DNA of 21,022 nucleotides, taken from CAZMNY01 sp964567745. Its GTDB lineage: Bacteria > Planctomycetota > Planctomycetia > Pirellulales > Pirellulaceae. Positions 14,796 to 21,022 of the stretch are shown piece by piece. The stretch is taken from contig CAZMNY010000064.1 in assembly GCA_964567745.1 (NCBI GenBank), positions 1 to 21,022 of the forward strand, in the 5' to 3' direction. Each line of letters opens with the position of its first letter. Within the stretch, counting starts at the first letter, position 1. The position numbers and the translations under genes were made by a program. Below the pieces are notes generated by a model. The model ran no database searches, was not told where the DNA came from, and was given only the letters and a program-made list of their open reading frames with translations.

Positions 14796-16301
14796 TCAGC
14801 TGTCCGTCTGGCTCGGTGCTCGCGCCTGCGTAATCGCAATTGCTTCGAGCAAGCCGCGAGCCTTGTTCAGGGTCTCGTGGTATTCGGTGGAGGGATCGCT
14901 GTCGGCGACGATTCCAGCGCCGGCCTGAACGTACGCGGTCCCGTTCTGGACGACCATCGTTCGCAGCGTGATGCAGGTGTCCATGTTGCCTCGGTAGTCG
15001 AAGTATCCGACGGCACCGGCATACGGGCCTCGGCGATGGGGCTCGAGTTCATCGATGATCTCCATCGCTCGAACTTTCGGTGCGCCCGAAACGGTCCCGG
15101 CCGGCAAACTCGCTCGCAGCGCATCAAAGGCGTCGCGGCCGTCGGCCAATTGCCCGTTGACATTGGATGTAATGTGCATCACATGGCTGTAGCGTTCGAT
15201 CACCATCACGTCGCTCAGCTCAACGCTGCCAAATCGCGCGACTCGCCCGACATCGTTTCGCCCCAAATCAACCAACATCACATGTTCGGCTCGTTCTTTG
15301 GGATCGGCGAGCAATTCGCTCGCCAACTGACGGTCCTCTTCGTCGTCCGCTCCTCGTTTTCGAGTTCCGGCGAGCGGCCTGAGCGTGATCTCACCGTCGA
15401 CCACTCGGCACATGATCTCGGGCGAACTGCCGACGAGGACAACTTCCGGAGTTCGCACATAGAACATGAATGGGCTTGGGTTGACGACTCGCAGCGTACG
15501 ATAGACTTCGAACGGGTCCGTTTGCAGCGGCGTCTCGAGCCGTTGGCTGAGCACGACTTGGAAGATGTCGCCCGCTTCGATGTACTCGACACACTTCGTG
15601 ACCGCCGCCTCGAAATCGGCTTGATCAAAATTCGATTGGTACTCGAGGTGATTCCCGCCGGATGCCTTGATGTCGCAGGGCGTCAGATCGGCCGGTGTGG
15701 AGAGCTTCTCGACAATCTCGTCGATTCTCCGTTGGGCGTCCTGGTATGCGTCGGCTGGCGAATCTTCGCCTGCGACGCGAGCGAGCGCGATCACGTACAT
15801 GGTCTTGTTGACATGGTCGAACACCACCATCTCGTCGTAAAAGGCAAACGCCAGGTCGGGCAGACCTCGATCGTCAGGAGGCGAATTCGGCAGGTTTTCC
15901 GAATAGCGAATCACGTCGTAGCCCGCATAGCCAACCGCGCCGCCGGCAAATGGCGGGAGCTCAGCCAGTTCGGCGACGTTTTCGGCATGCAACCGATTAC
16001 GCAATTCTTGAAGCGGGTCATCGCATTCAATCGTGGTCTCTTCACCGTTGACTGTGACGCTAAAATCTCGGCCGGCGGCCTTGAGGCTCAGCGAAGGATT
16101 GACGGCCAGGAAGCTATATCGACCAACTTTCTCGCCTCCGATCACACTCTCGAACAGGCACGCCGATTGGCCTTCATCAATGCGGCGGAACGCGCTGACG
16201 GGCGTCAGTGAATCGCTAATCAAACAACGGTAGACCGGCACAGCGTCATGAGACTTGGCTAGTTCTTCAAAGGCGTCGGAATTCGGGAAATGCGAGGTCA
16301 T
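14796..16301 (-). CDS. trpE: Anthranilate synthase component I
   Basis: TrpE makes anthranilate from chorismate with ammonia supplied by a TrpG glutaminase, the first step of tryptophan synthesis. At 501 residues it has full length. The tryptophan feedback site is seen as LFES (49-52) with RYSFLAVNPS after it. The chorismate-binding domain contains DIFQVVLSQR, LRPLAGTRKRG, ERAEHVMLVDLGRNDVGR, LPAGTVSGAPKVRAMEIID, GYFDYRGNMD and AGAGIVADSDP, all intact. PabB is the main alternative, but the N-terminal feedback motif favours TrpE. No trpG, trpD or trpC is nearby, and trpBA lie about 10 kb away on the other strand. The ATG has no clear ribosome binding site. A TTGAAT element upstream (minus strand, within the left arm of an inverted repeat) might be a -35 box. 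Confidence 0.93.
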   Translation of the reverse strand: MTSHFPNSDAFEELAKSHDAVPVYRCLISDSLTPVSAFRRIDEGQSACLFESVIGGEKVGRYSFLAVNPSLSLKAAGRDFSVTVNGEETTIECDDPLQELRNRLHAENVAELAELPPFAGGAVGYAGYDVIRYSENLPNSPPDDRGLPDLAFAFYDEMVVFDHVNKTMYVIALARVAGEDSPADAYQDAQRRIDEIVEKLSTPADLTPCDIKASGGNHLEYQSNFDQADFEAAVTKCVEYIEAGDIFQVVLSQRLETPLQTDPFEVYRTLRVVNPSPFMFYVRTPEVVLVGSSPEIMCRVVDGEITLRPLAGTRKRGADDEEDRQLASELLADPKERAEHVMLVDLGRNDVGRVARFGSVELSDVMVIERYSHVMHITSNVNGQLADGRDAFDALRASLPAGTVSGAPKVRAMEIIDELEPHRRGPYAGAVGYFDYRGNMDTCITLRTMVVQNGTAYVQAGAGIVADSDPSTEYHETLNKARGLLEAIAITQARAPSQTDS

Positions 16302-16381
16302 CGAGTGTTCGTTCCGATCGTTTTGCCGACGAGGCCATGCGAATCACAGCTCAGCATCGGTTGTCGTATAGTCATGTTTTT

Positions 16382-16462
16382 TCGATTCAACTCAGGCTCC
16401 TCGGCGGCGACGAATCGAAGGACCTAAGTCTATGTTTTGGTTAGAGTTGCGAGTTGAATCGA
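16382..16462. repeat. Perfect 12-bp inverted repeat between trpE and mcsA
   Basis: TCGATTCAACTC (16382-16393) is the exact reverse complement of GAGTTGAATCGA (16451-16462), 57 bases apart. Each arm reads GAGTTGAATCGA outward toward the gene on its side. It could be a paired operator for a regulator or the stem of an RNA structure. Confidence 0.6.
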
Positions 16463-16477
16463 GAGGTCCGTCTAACC

Positions 16478-16505
16478 TTGACAGGAAAGGGGCGACTGAT
16501 AGAAT
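16478..16505 (+). promoter_or_regulatory. Sigma70-like promoter upstream of mcsA
   Basis: TTGACA (16478-16483, consensus) and TAGAAT (16500-16505) are separated by 16 bases. The pair reads toward mcsA and would leave a leader of about 270 bases before its ATG. It is the best promoter match in this stretch. Confidence 0.55.
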
Positions 16506-16555
16506 CCTACCAGTTCCTGTAAGTGATTTTAAGAGAACAAGTTGCACCGACTTGC

Positions 16556-16783
16556 ATGGAAGCATTGTCCCGACCTTTGGCGCCGCCATTGCCCCCAGCG
16601 ACCCGCTCGAACCGGCTGAGCGTTGGTTGGCGACGCAACTCTCCCGAATTGGCGTTGGATCGTCCTTCAGAATTCCTGCGTGATCGACCTGCCGCTGGGG
16701 CTTTGCTTTCGACACGACTCGGTGCCAGCAGTTTGGCATCAATTCACTTGTGGAGCGGTAGCCTCGATGGAGCATCCAAATGA
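16556..16783 (+). CDS. Possible leader ORF overlapping mcsA start
   Basis: An open frame of 75 codons begins at ATG 16556, or at GTG 16523. Its stop codon overlaps the mcsA start in the form ATGA (16780-16783), the arrangement used for translational coupling. It has no visible ribosome binding site, an Arg/Ser/Pro/Leu-rich product with no recognised domain, and a competing frame across the same DNA, so it may be chance. If untranslated, this region is simply the mcsA leader. Confidence 0.2.
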   Translation: MEALSRPLAPPLPPATRSNRLSVGWRRNSPELALDRPSEFLRDRPAAGALLSTRLGASSLASIHLWSGSLDGASK

Positions 16784-17298
16784 AATGCCAACATTGTGAA
16801 AAGCCAGCGACGTTCCATATTACGGAACTCGCCGACAGTGGCGAACCGCAAGAATTTCACCTTTGCGAAGACCACGCTCGGCTATATTTGAATCAAACGC
16901 AAGAGGAAGACCAGCAGCTGGCCGGCGGCTTTGGTGGCGTGATGGCCAACCAGTTGAAGGTCGGTCAAACCGCCGAAGAATTAGCTCGGCTGGACCAGCA
17001 AGTCTGTCCTGTTTGCGGGATTTCTTTTTACGAGTTTCGGCATAGCGGCCGGCTAGGTTGCCCCTACGACTATGTCTGCTTCTCTGACGAAATAGAGCCT
17101 TTGGTCGTCAATATCCACGGCGAAACGCAGCACACGGGTAAGAGGCCCAAACATGGGGTGAAGGATATCCAGCGGCAGACGGACGTGATTCGATTGCGTC
17201 GCGAGATGAAGGAGGCAGTCGACCAGGAAGACTACGAACTCGCCTCGAAATTGCGAGATGATATTCGCCGCATCGAGAGCGAAGACAAATCAGCTTAA
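16780..17298 (+). CDS. mcsA: McsA-type zinc and UVR-domain protein
   Basis: McsA is the zinc-finger partner that activates the arginine kinase McsB in protein quality control. The N-terminus has C3-x-x-C6 and a matching C29-x-x-H32; a second metal site is C76-x-x-C79 with C94 and C100 (GCPYDYVC). A UVR motif, LRREMKEAVDQEDYELASKL, is at about 139-158, as in UvrB/UvrC and McsA. At 172 residues it matches the family. GGAG seven bases before the ATG supports the start. mcsB follows after 17 bp, confirming the pair. In Firmicutes these genes stand between ctsR and clpC; neither is here. Control is probably through the promoter at 16478-16505 and perhaps the inverted repeat upstream. Confidence 0.88.
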   Translation: MKCQHCEKPATFHITELADSGEPQEFHLCEDHARLYLNQTQEEDQQLAGGFGGVMANQLKVGQTAEELARLDQQVCPVCGISFYEFRHSGRLGCPYDYVCFSDEIEPLVVNIHGETQHTGKRPKHGVKDIQRQTDVIRLRREMKEAVDQEDYELASKLRDDIRRIESEDKSA

Positions 17299-17315
17299 CA
17301 CCGCCACGTTGACGA

Positions 17316-18407
17316 ATGGAAAGACCCGTGAAGCTCGAAAAACTAGCAAGCCAGTGCGGAGAGTGGCTGCGCGGATCGGGTCCGGAATCCGATATCGTGA
17401 TCAGCAGCCGTATTCGGCTTGCCCGCAACCTCGCGGACTTTCCATTCATTCGAAAGTGCAACGACCAGGACCGAGAATCGATTGAGCGAGTGCTTCGGGA
17501 GCGGATCGAGTCAGTCGGCGCCTGGTCTGGCGCCAGCTATTTTGACGTCAGCGAACTCGACACGGTCGATCGTCAGTTTCTCGTCGAGCGGCAGCTTATC
17601 AGTCGTGAGTTGGCTGAAACCGAGGGCGCCCGTGGCGTGTTGATCGATTCTAACGAGAAATTCAGCTTGATGATCAACGAAGAAGATCATCTCCGAATTC
17701 AAGTCATGCATAGCGGCTTAGCGCTCGAAGAAGCATGGGCTCAAGTCAACCAGATCGATGACGAAATCGAGGAGGGGGTCACCTATGCCTTTCATCCTCA
17801 GCTCGGCTACTTGACGGCGTGCCCGACCAATGTCGGCACCGGTTTGCGGGTCAGCGTGATGCTTCACTTGCCCGCGCTCGTGATTACTCGACAGATCGAA
17901 AAAGTCTTCAATAGCCTGCAGAAAATCAGTTTGGCCGTCCGAGGACTCTACGGCGAAGGCTCGCAGGCGATGGGCGATTTTTATCAAATCAGCAATCAGA
18001 TCACGCTTGGACGCTCGGAAAAAGATCTCATTGATCAGGTCGGCGAAGTCGTGCCCGTGTTGATCGATTACGAACGCAAGGCGCGTGACTTTCTCAAAAA
18101 GGAAAGCGAGAAAGATCTACATGATCGCGTCAGCCGAGCCTATGGGATTCTTTGCACGGCGCAGACGATTTCGAGCGAAGAGACGATGCACTTGCTGAGC
18201 AGCGTGCGAATGGGAGTCAATCTCGGCTTGATCGAGGACCTGGAGATTCCCACCATCAACAAGCTCTTCATCCACACTCAGCCGGCCCATCTTCAGAAAC
18301 TGCGTGGCATCGAGCTGGAGACTGCCGATCGCAACATCGAACGGGCTCACTATCTGAAACGGCATCTCCATCGCAGCGAAGATGACGACCAGTTGGAATC
18401 GAACTGA
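17316..18407 (+). CDS. mcsB: Protein-arginine kinase McsB
   Basis: McsB phosphorylates arginines in proteins, marking them for ClpCP degradation in Firmicutes. It has the phosphagen kinase fold: SSRIRLARN (30-38), the catalytic acids near NEEDH (121-125) and E214 in YGEGSQ, and the nucleotide-site cysteine C169 in TACPTNVGTG. The phosphoarginine-sensing motif, RDxxRA in Bacillus relatives, appears as RNIERA (339-344), with Asp replaced by Asn. ATG 17316 has no binding site of its own; GTG 17328 (GGAAAG four bases upstream, giving MKLEKLASQCGEW) may be the true start. At 363 residues it has the family length. The gene follows mcsA by 17 bp. The partner protease and the repressor CtsR are not in the window, so targets here are unknown. 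Confidence 0.92.
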   Translation: MERPVKLEKLASQCGEWLRGSGPESDIVISSRIRLARNLADFPFIRKCNDQDRESIERVLRERIESVGAWSGASYFDVSELDTVDRQFLVERQLISRELAETEGARGVLIDSNEKFSLMINEEDHLRIQVMHSGLALEEAWAQVNQIDDEIEEGVTYAFHPQLGYLTACPTNVGTGLRVSVMLHLPALVITRQIEKVFNSLQKISLAVRGLYGEGSQAMGDFYQISNQITLGRSEKDLIDQVGEVVPVLIDYERKARDFLKKESEKDLHDRVSRAYGILCTAQTISSEETMHLLSSVRMGVNLGLIEDLEIPTINKLFIHTQPAHLQKLRGIELETADRNIERAHYLKRHLHRSEDDDQLESN

Positions 18408-18548
18408 CAGGCGCTGATAACGGCTGACGCGAGCGCGGATTCTCAGAGCAAGAGTTCCGAGGGGTCGTCGAGATCAGTTGCATCAAAAAGAATGGCTCGG
18501 CGTTAAAGTTGCGGAGCAGGTGGTCGCGTGCTGAAGTCCAAATAGAAC

Positions 18549-18752
18549 TCAGTCTTGTTCGCGCAGCGTCATCCAACTCAGGACTGCCAACCCGCATGCG
18601 CAGGTGAGATACAGCAAGTCCATTGTCATGCTCGTGTATTTGAATGGCGCCATCCAAACCTGGCCGGCCATTCCAAGAATGAGGTCAGCCAGGAAGAGGA
18701 CGGCGACCAGAATCGAGATTCCGATCCCGGTCCAACACAACGCTTTGGGCAT
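18549..18752 (-). CDS. Small two-helix inner-membrane protein
   Basis: A 67-residue protein of a type I recognise as a small conserved planctomycete membrane protein, function unknown. It begins MPKALCWTGIGI and has two membrane spans, about 6-28 and 45-62, separated by GQVWMAPFKYTSM; the tail WMTLREQD is short and cytoplasmic or periplasmic. An ATG three codons upstream (18761) would touch its own binding site, whereas GAGGA (18766-18762) is nine bases before the ATG at 18752, so I chose 18752. It converges with mcsB, leaving 141 bp between stops with no clear terminator. It appears monocistronic. Confidence 0.7.
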   Translation of the reverse strand: MPKALCWTGIGISILVAVLFLADLILGMAGQVWMAPFKYTSMTMDLLYLTCACGLAVLSWMTLREQD

Positions 18753-18990
18753 TCGAAGCATTCCTCAAGTTACACGGCGATCCAGCGTAATTCCTGGCCA
18801 AGTTGCGGTCACGAGAAGCAAACGCGCCAACGAGTGGGCACGCAACCTCGATCAGCTTCCAACAGGATTTGGCTGTTCCGACTGGCTTGACCACTCGCAA
18901 AACTAAGCATTGCTCAGGGCCAATTGCGAGGCCAGTAGTCTTACGCTTTTTCGGGAAAAAGCTGTCTGTCTTGTGGTCAAATTCACGGTG

Positions 18991-19020
18991 CAGACAGTTT
19001 CCACTTCCGCTTAGTATAAT
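18991..19020 (+). promoter_or_regulatory. Promoter candidate upstream of aminotransferase
   Basis: A perfect -10 box TATAAT (19015-19020) is preceded by CAGACA (18991-18996) at 18 bases. The -35 box overlaps the right arm of an inverted repeat (CTGTCTG 18962-18968 with CAGACAG 18991-18997), a possible operator. The leader to the aminotransferase start would be about 187 bases. The rest of the gene-free stretch 18767-19213 shows only the 19113-19148 repeat. Confidence 0.5.
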
Positions 19021-19112
19021 TCAACGCCTTGGCCTGTCACCAGTTGGCAAGCGGAAAAGGGAGTTGTCTGCTCAATTGTCAGCACAAAGAGTCGGGAAAT
19101 GAGTGCCAGCGT

Positions 19113-19148
19113 CAACCGGCCTTACAACCGGCCCTACAATCGGCCGTT
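19113..19148 (+). repeat. 12-bp tandem repeat, three copies
   Basis: CAACCGGCCTTA, CAACCGGCCCTA and CAATCGGCCGTT follow one another without gaps. They lie in the leader before the aminotransferase gene. In the 53-codon frame beginning at ATG 19099 they encode NRPY units. Confidence 0.8.
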
Positions 19149-19213
19149 GGCGTGCGGTGTTTCTAGCCGGCTGAGCCGCAAAGATTCATTTCAGAGAGGG
19201 ACCGAGGTACGCG

Positions 19214-20356
19214 ATGAGCTCAAATTGGCAGGATTTTCGGGCGGAAATGCCCGTCTGTAAACGGTACGCATATTTTGACCATGCGGCCGTTTCGCCCCTT
19301 CCCAGCGAGACGGAAACGGCAATCAACCTGTGGCTGAGAGAGTCGGTCGACGGTGGAGACGCGAATTGGCCCGCCTGGGCCAGCCGAGTTGAGAAAGCTC
19401 GACAAACCATGGCAAATGGCCTGAACGCGGAGTCGGATGAGATCGCTTTTGTGGGTAGCACGACAGAGGGAATCACCTTCGCCGCGGAAGGCCTCGACTG
19501 GCGGGCCGGCGATCAAGTCGTGGTTTTTGGCGACGAATTCCCGACGAATATTTACCCCTGGCACAATCTGATGAGCCGGGAAGTTGAGTTGATTCGGGCG
19601 CCGGCGCCGGCCAAGCCCTGCCCGGCGGATCTGCTTGACGCGTGCTCGGATCGAACTCGACTGATCAGTGTCAGCTGGGTCGCGTTCGCCAACGGTTGGC
19701 GATTTGACATCGAGTCGCTTGTCGAGCAAGCTCATCGTCGAGGCATCCTCGTTTTTCTCGACGCGATACAGGGTATGGGCGTCTTTCCGCTCGACGTCAA
19801 AGCGATTCCGATCGATTTCTTGGCGGCGGATGGGCACAAATGGATGCTTGGTCCCGAAGGCGCCGGCGTCTTCTATCTGAGGAAGGAGCACCTCGACCGC
19901 TTACGCCCGCTCAAGGTCGGTTGGAATAGCATGAAGCACGCCCACGATTTTCAACAAACCGATTGGGATCTGCGGCCAGACGCGCGACGCTACGAGGGCG
20001 GCTCACAAAATATGGTCGGCGTCCATGCCTTGGGCGCCAGCCTGAAAGTCCTCAGCCGATTCGGTTGGGGGAGCTCGTCGAATGTGCTTGCGGAACGAGT
20101 TTTGGACATCACGGAAAATGCCTGCCAACGACTCCGATCGGCGGGCGCTGTCATTCATTCCGAACGGGATGCGCGAGCCCATTGTTCCGGGATCGTGTCA
20201 TTCGAGATGCCGGGGCAAGACTCGAAGACAGTCCGAGACAGAGCATTCCAGGCTGACGTTGTGATGAGTTGTCGAAATGGCCGCCTGCGGATCGCCGCGC
20301 ACGCTTACAATGACGAGTCGGATGTTGACCGGCTGATCGACGCGATCACTCGATAA
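19214..20356 (+). CDS. Class V aminotransferase, PLP enzyme
   Basis: A fold-type I PLP enzyme of the class V aminotransferase/cysteine desulfurase superfamily, 380 residues, cytoplasmic. Landmarks are YFDHAAVSPLP at the start (20-30), GSTTEGITFAAEGLDW (81-96), the cofactor Asp in D183-A-I-Q, and the Schiff-base lysine K209 in ADGHKWMLGPEG. The C-terminus has CRNGRLRIAAHAYNDESDVD. It lacks the cysteine loop (RTGHHCA-like) of true SufS/NifS desulfurases, so desulfurase activity is unlikely; a lyase, epimerase or aminotransferase activity is more probable, with unknown substrate. GAGG six bases before the ATG supports the start. coaD follows 59 bp downstream on the same strand and may be cotranscribed. 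Confidence 0.9.
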   Translation: MSSNWQDFRAEMPVCKRYAYFDHAAVSPLPSETETAINLWLRESVDGGDANWPAWASRVEKARQTMANGLNAESDEIAFVGSTTEGITFAAEGLDWRAGDQVVVFGDEFPTNIYPWHNLMSREVELIRAPAPAKPCPADLLDACSDRTRLISVSWVAFANGWRFDIESLVEQAHRRGILVFLDAIQGMGVFPLDVKAIPIDFLAADGHKWMLGPEGAGVFYLRKEHLDRLRPLKVGWNSMKHAHDFQQTDWDLRPDARRYEGGSQNMVGVHALGASLKVLSRFGWGSSSNVLAERVLDITENACQRLRSAGAVIHSERDARAHCSGIVSFEMPGQDSKTVRDRAFQADVVMSCRNGRLRIAAHAYNDESDVDRLIDAITR

Positions 20357-20415
20357 GTGATTATGTAGAACACAATGACGTACTCGATTCAAGAACTCTT
20401 CATGTTCGGAACATC

Positions 20416-20943
20416 ATGACCGATTCGCCGGCAAAGCCAGATCGACTGGCCGTTTACACTGGATCGTTCGATCCCATCACGCTTGGCCATCTCAATGTCA
20501 TTCGCCGCGCGAGTCGATTGGTCGACCGACTGATTGTCGGCGTCGGCGTCAACGTCGAAAAGACTCCGCTATTTACGCCGGACGAGCGAGTGGCGTTGGT
20601 CACGCAGGCAACGTCGAACTTGGACAACATCGAGGTGAAGACGTTTACAGGTTTGGCCGTCACATTCGTCAGACAGTGCAACGCTCGGGTCATGATTCGA
20701 GGCGTGCGGCCTTTGACAGACATCGCCGGCGAATTCACGATGATGATGGCCAATCGTCAATTGGACGAGGACATCGAGACAGTCTTTCTCATGGCCGACG
20801 AAGAATTCGCCCACGTCAGCAGTTCGCTCATCAAGCAGATCACGGCTCTGTCGACGGACGAGATGTTGGCCAAATTCGTGCCCGCAAGCATTATCCCTTC
20901 CCTTCGCGAAAAACTGGGCGGCGGGAAGACTCCGCAGACCTAG
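20416..20943 (+). CDS. coaD: Phosphopantetheine adenylyltransferase
   Basis: CoaD transfers AMP from ATP to 4'-phosphopantetheine, giving dephospho-CoA, the fourth step of CoA synthesis in the cytoplasm. The nucleotidyltransferase motif is GSFDPITLGH (16-25, with H25 catalytic). RGVRPLTDIAGEFTMMMANRQL in the middle and HVSSSLIKQI near 135-144 complete the active site. At 175 residues it is slightly longer than the usual 160, due to a short N-terminal leader and a tail. The ATG has no strong binding site. The stop codon TAG is the first triplet of the 17-bp tandem array that follows, so the last few residues (PQT) may also derive from the repeat. Confidence 0.97.
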   Translation: MTDSPAKPDRLAVYTGSFDPITLGHLNVIRRASRLVDRLIVGVGVNVEKTPLFTPDERVALVTQATSNLDNIEVKTFTGLAVTFVRQCNARVMIRGVRPLTDIAGEFTMMMANRQLDEDIETVFLMADEEFAHVSSSLIKQITALSTDEMLAKFVPASIIPSLREKLGGGKTPQT

Positions 20944-21022
20944 TACGCCAGCAGACCTAGTACGCCAGCAGACCTAGTACGCCAGCAGACCTAGTACGCC
21001 AGCAGACCTAGTACGCCAGCAG
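20941..21022 (+). repeat. 17-bp tandem repeat array, runs off the window
   Basis: The unit TAGTACGCCAGCAGACC is repeated without change at 20941, 20958, 20975 and 20992, with a partial fifth copy (21009-21022) at the edge. Its last six bases also precede the first copy, at 20935-20940. The unit length is not a multiple of three and each unit holds TAG, so all three frames would be stopped. There are no spacers, so it is not a CRISPR array. The full length is unknown. Confidence 0.95.

Noticed and set aside
18441..18499. Short minus-strand peptide RRAILFDATDLDDPSELLL
   Set aside because: It looks protein-like but has no start codon and is closed by an upstream stop after 19 codons.
19214..20356. 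Cysteine desulfurase (SufS/NifS)
   Set aside because: The catalytic cysteine loop is absent although the PLP lysine is present, and there are no Fe-S assembly genes beside it.
20941..21022. CRISPR array
   Set aside because: Repeats are 17 bp and directly adjacent, with no unique spacers and no cas genes nearby.

Overview
This window is chromosomal DNA from a planctomycete, most likely a Pirellulales-type organism. The assignment rests on gene content rather than a marker gene: a secreted formylglycine sulfatase, the N-terminus of a planctomycete-style Ser/Thr kinase, a planctomycete-type tyrosine recombinase, a 922-residue lipoprotein next to an ABC ATPase, and an McsA/McsB pair. Most genes are ordinary and GC-rich, many lack a clear Shine-Dalgarno site, and both strands are used in short runs.

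Region 1 (1-3740) is the accessory, scarred part. It holds a 55-residue small ORF, a secreted HEAT-repeat protein whose last codons run into an antisense transposase remnant, and a Ser/Thr kinase cut off just after its glycine-rich loop. The kinase is joined directly to a tyrosine recombinase that has lost its N-terminus. The recombinase frame runs into the 3' half of a tRNA-Glu(CTC) gene on the opposite strand, the classic arrangement for an element integrated at a tRNA 3' end. I read this as the remains of an integrative element reduced by deletion.

Region 2 (3937-6602) holds trpB and trpA, the two tryptophan synthase subunits, followed by a convergent conserved protein of unknown function. 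A 16-bp tandem duplication covers the trpB start codon.

Region 3 (6936-12324, minus strand) has a large membrane-anchored lipoprotein with an acidic repeat tail, an ABC ATPase downstream of it with no permease in sight, and an ArsM-like arsenite methyltransferase with a cysteine-rich C-terminus. A small antibiotic-biosynthesis-monooxygenase-fold protein (12669-12986, plus) diverges from arsM.

Region 4 (13080-16301, minus strand) has trpE followed by a sulfatase with a plausible rho-independent terminator. trpE is about 10 kb from trpBA and on the other strand, so tryptophan genes are dispersed here.

Region 5 (16382-21022, mostly plus) starts with a divergent control region carrying a perfect 12-bp inverted repeat and a good sigma70-like promoter. 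It continues with mcsA-mcsB (protein-arginine phosphorylation quality control, here without ctsR or clpC), a small two-helix membrane protein on the minus strand, a class V aminotransferase, and coaD. The window ends inside a 17-bp tandem array whose first triplet is the coaD stop codon.

I found no CRISPR array, no rRNA and no clear new multigene system. The best leads are the kinase/integrase/tRNA scar, the 17-bp array, the permease-less ABC/lipoprotein pair, and the trpE/mcsA control region.
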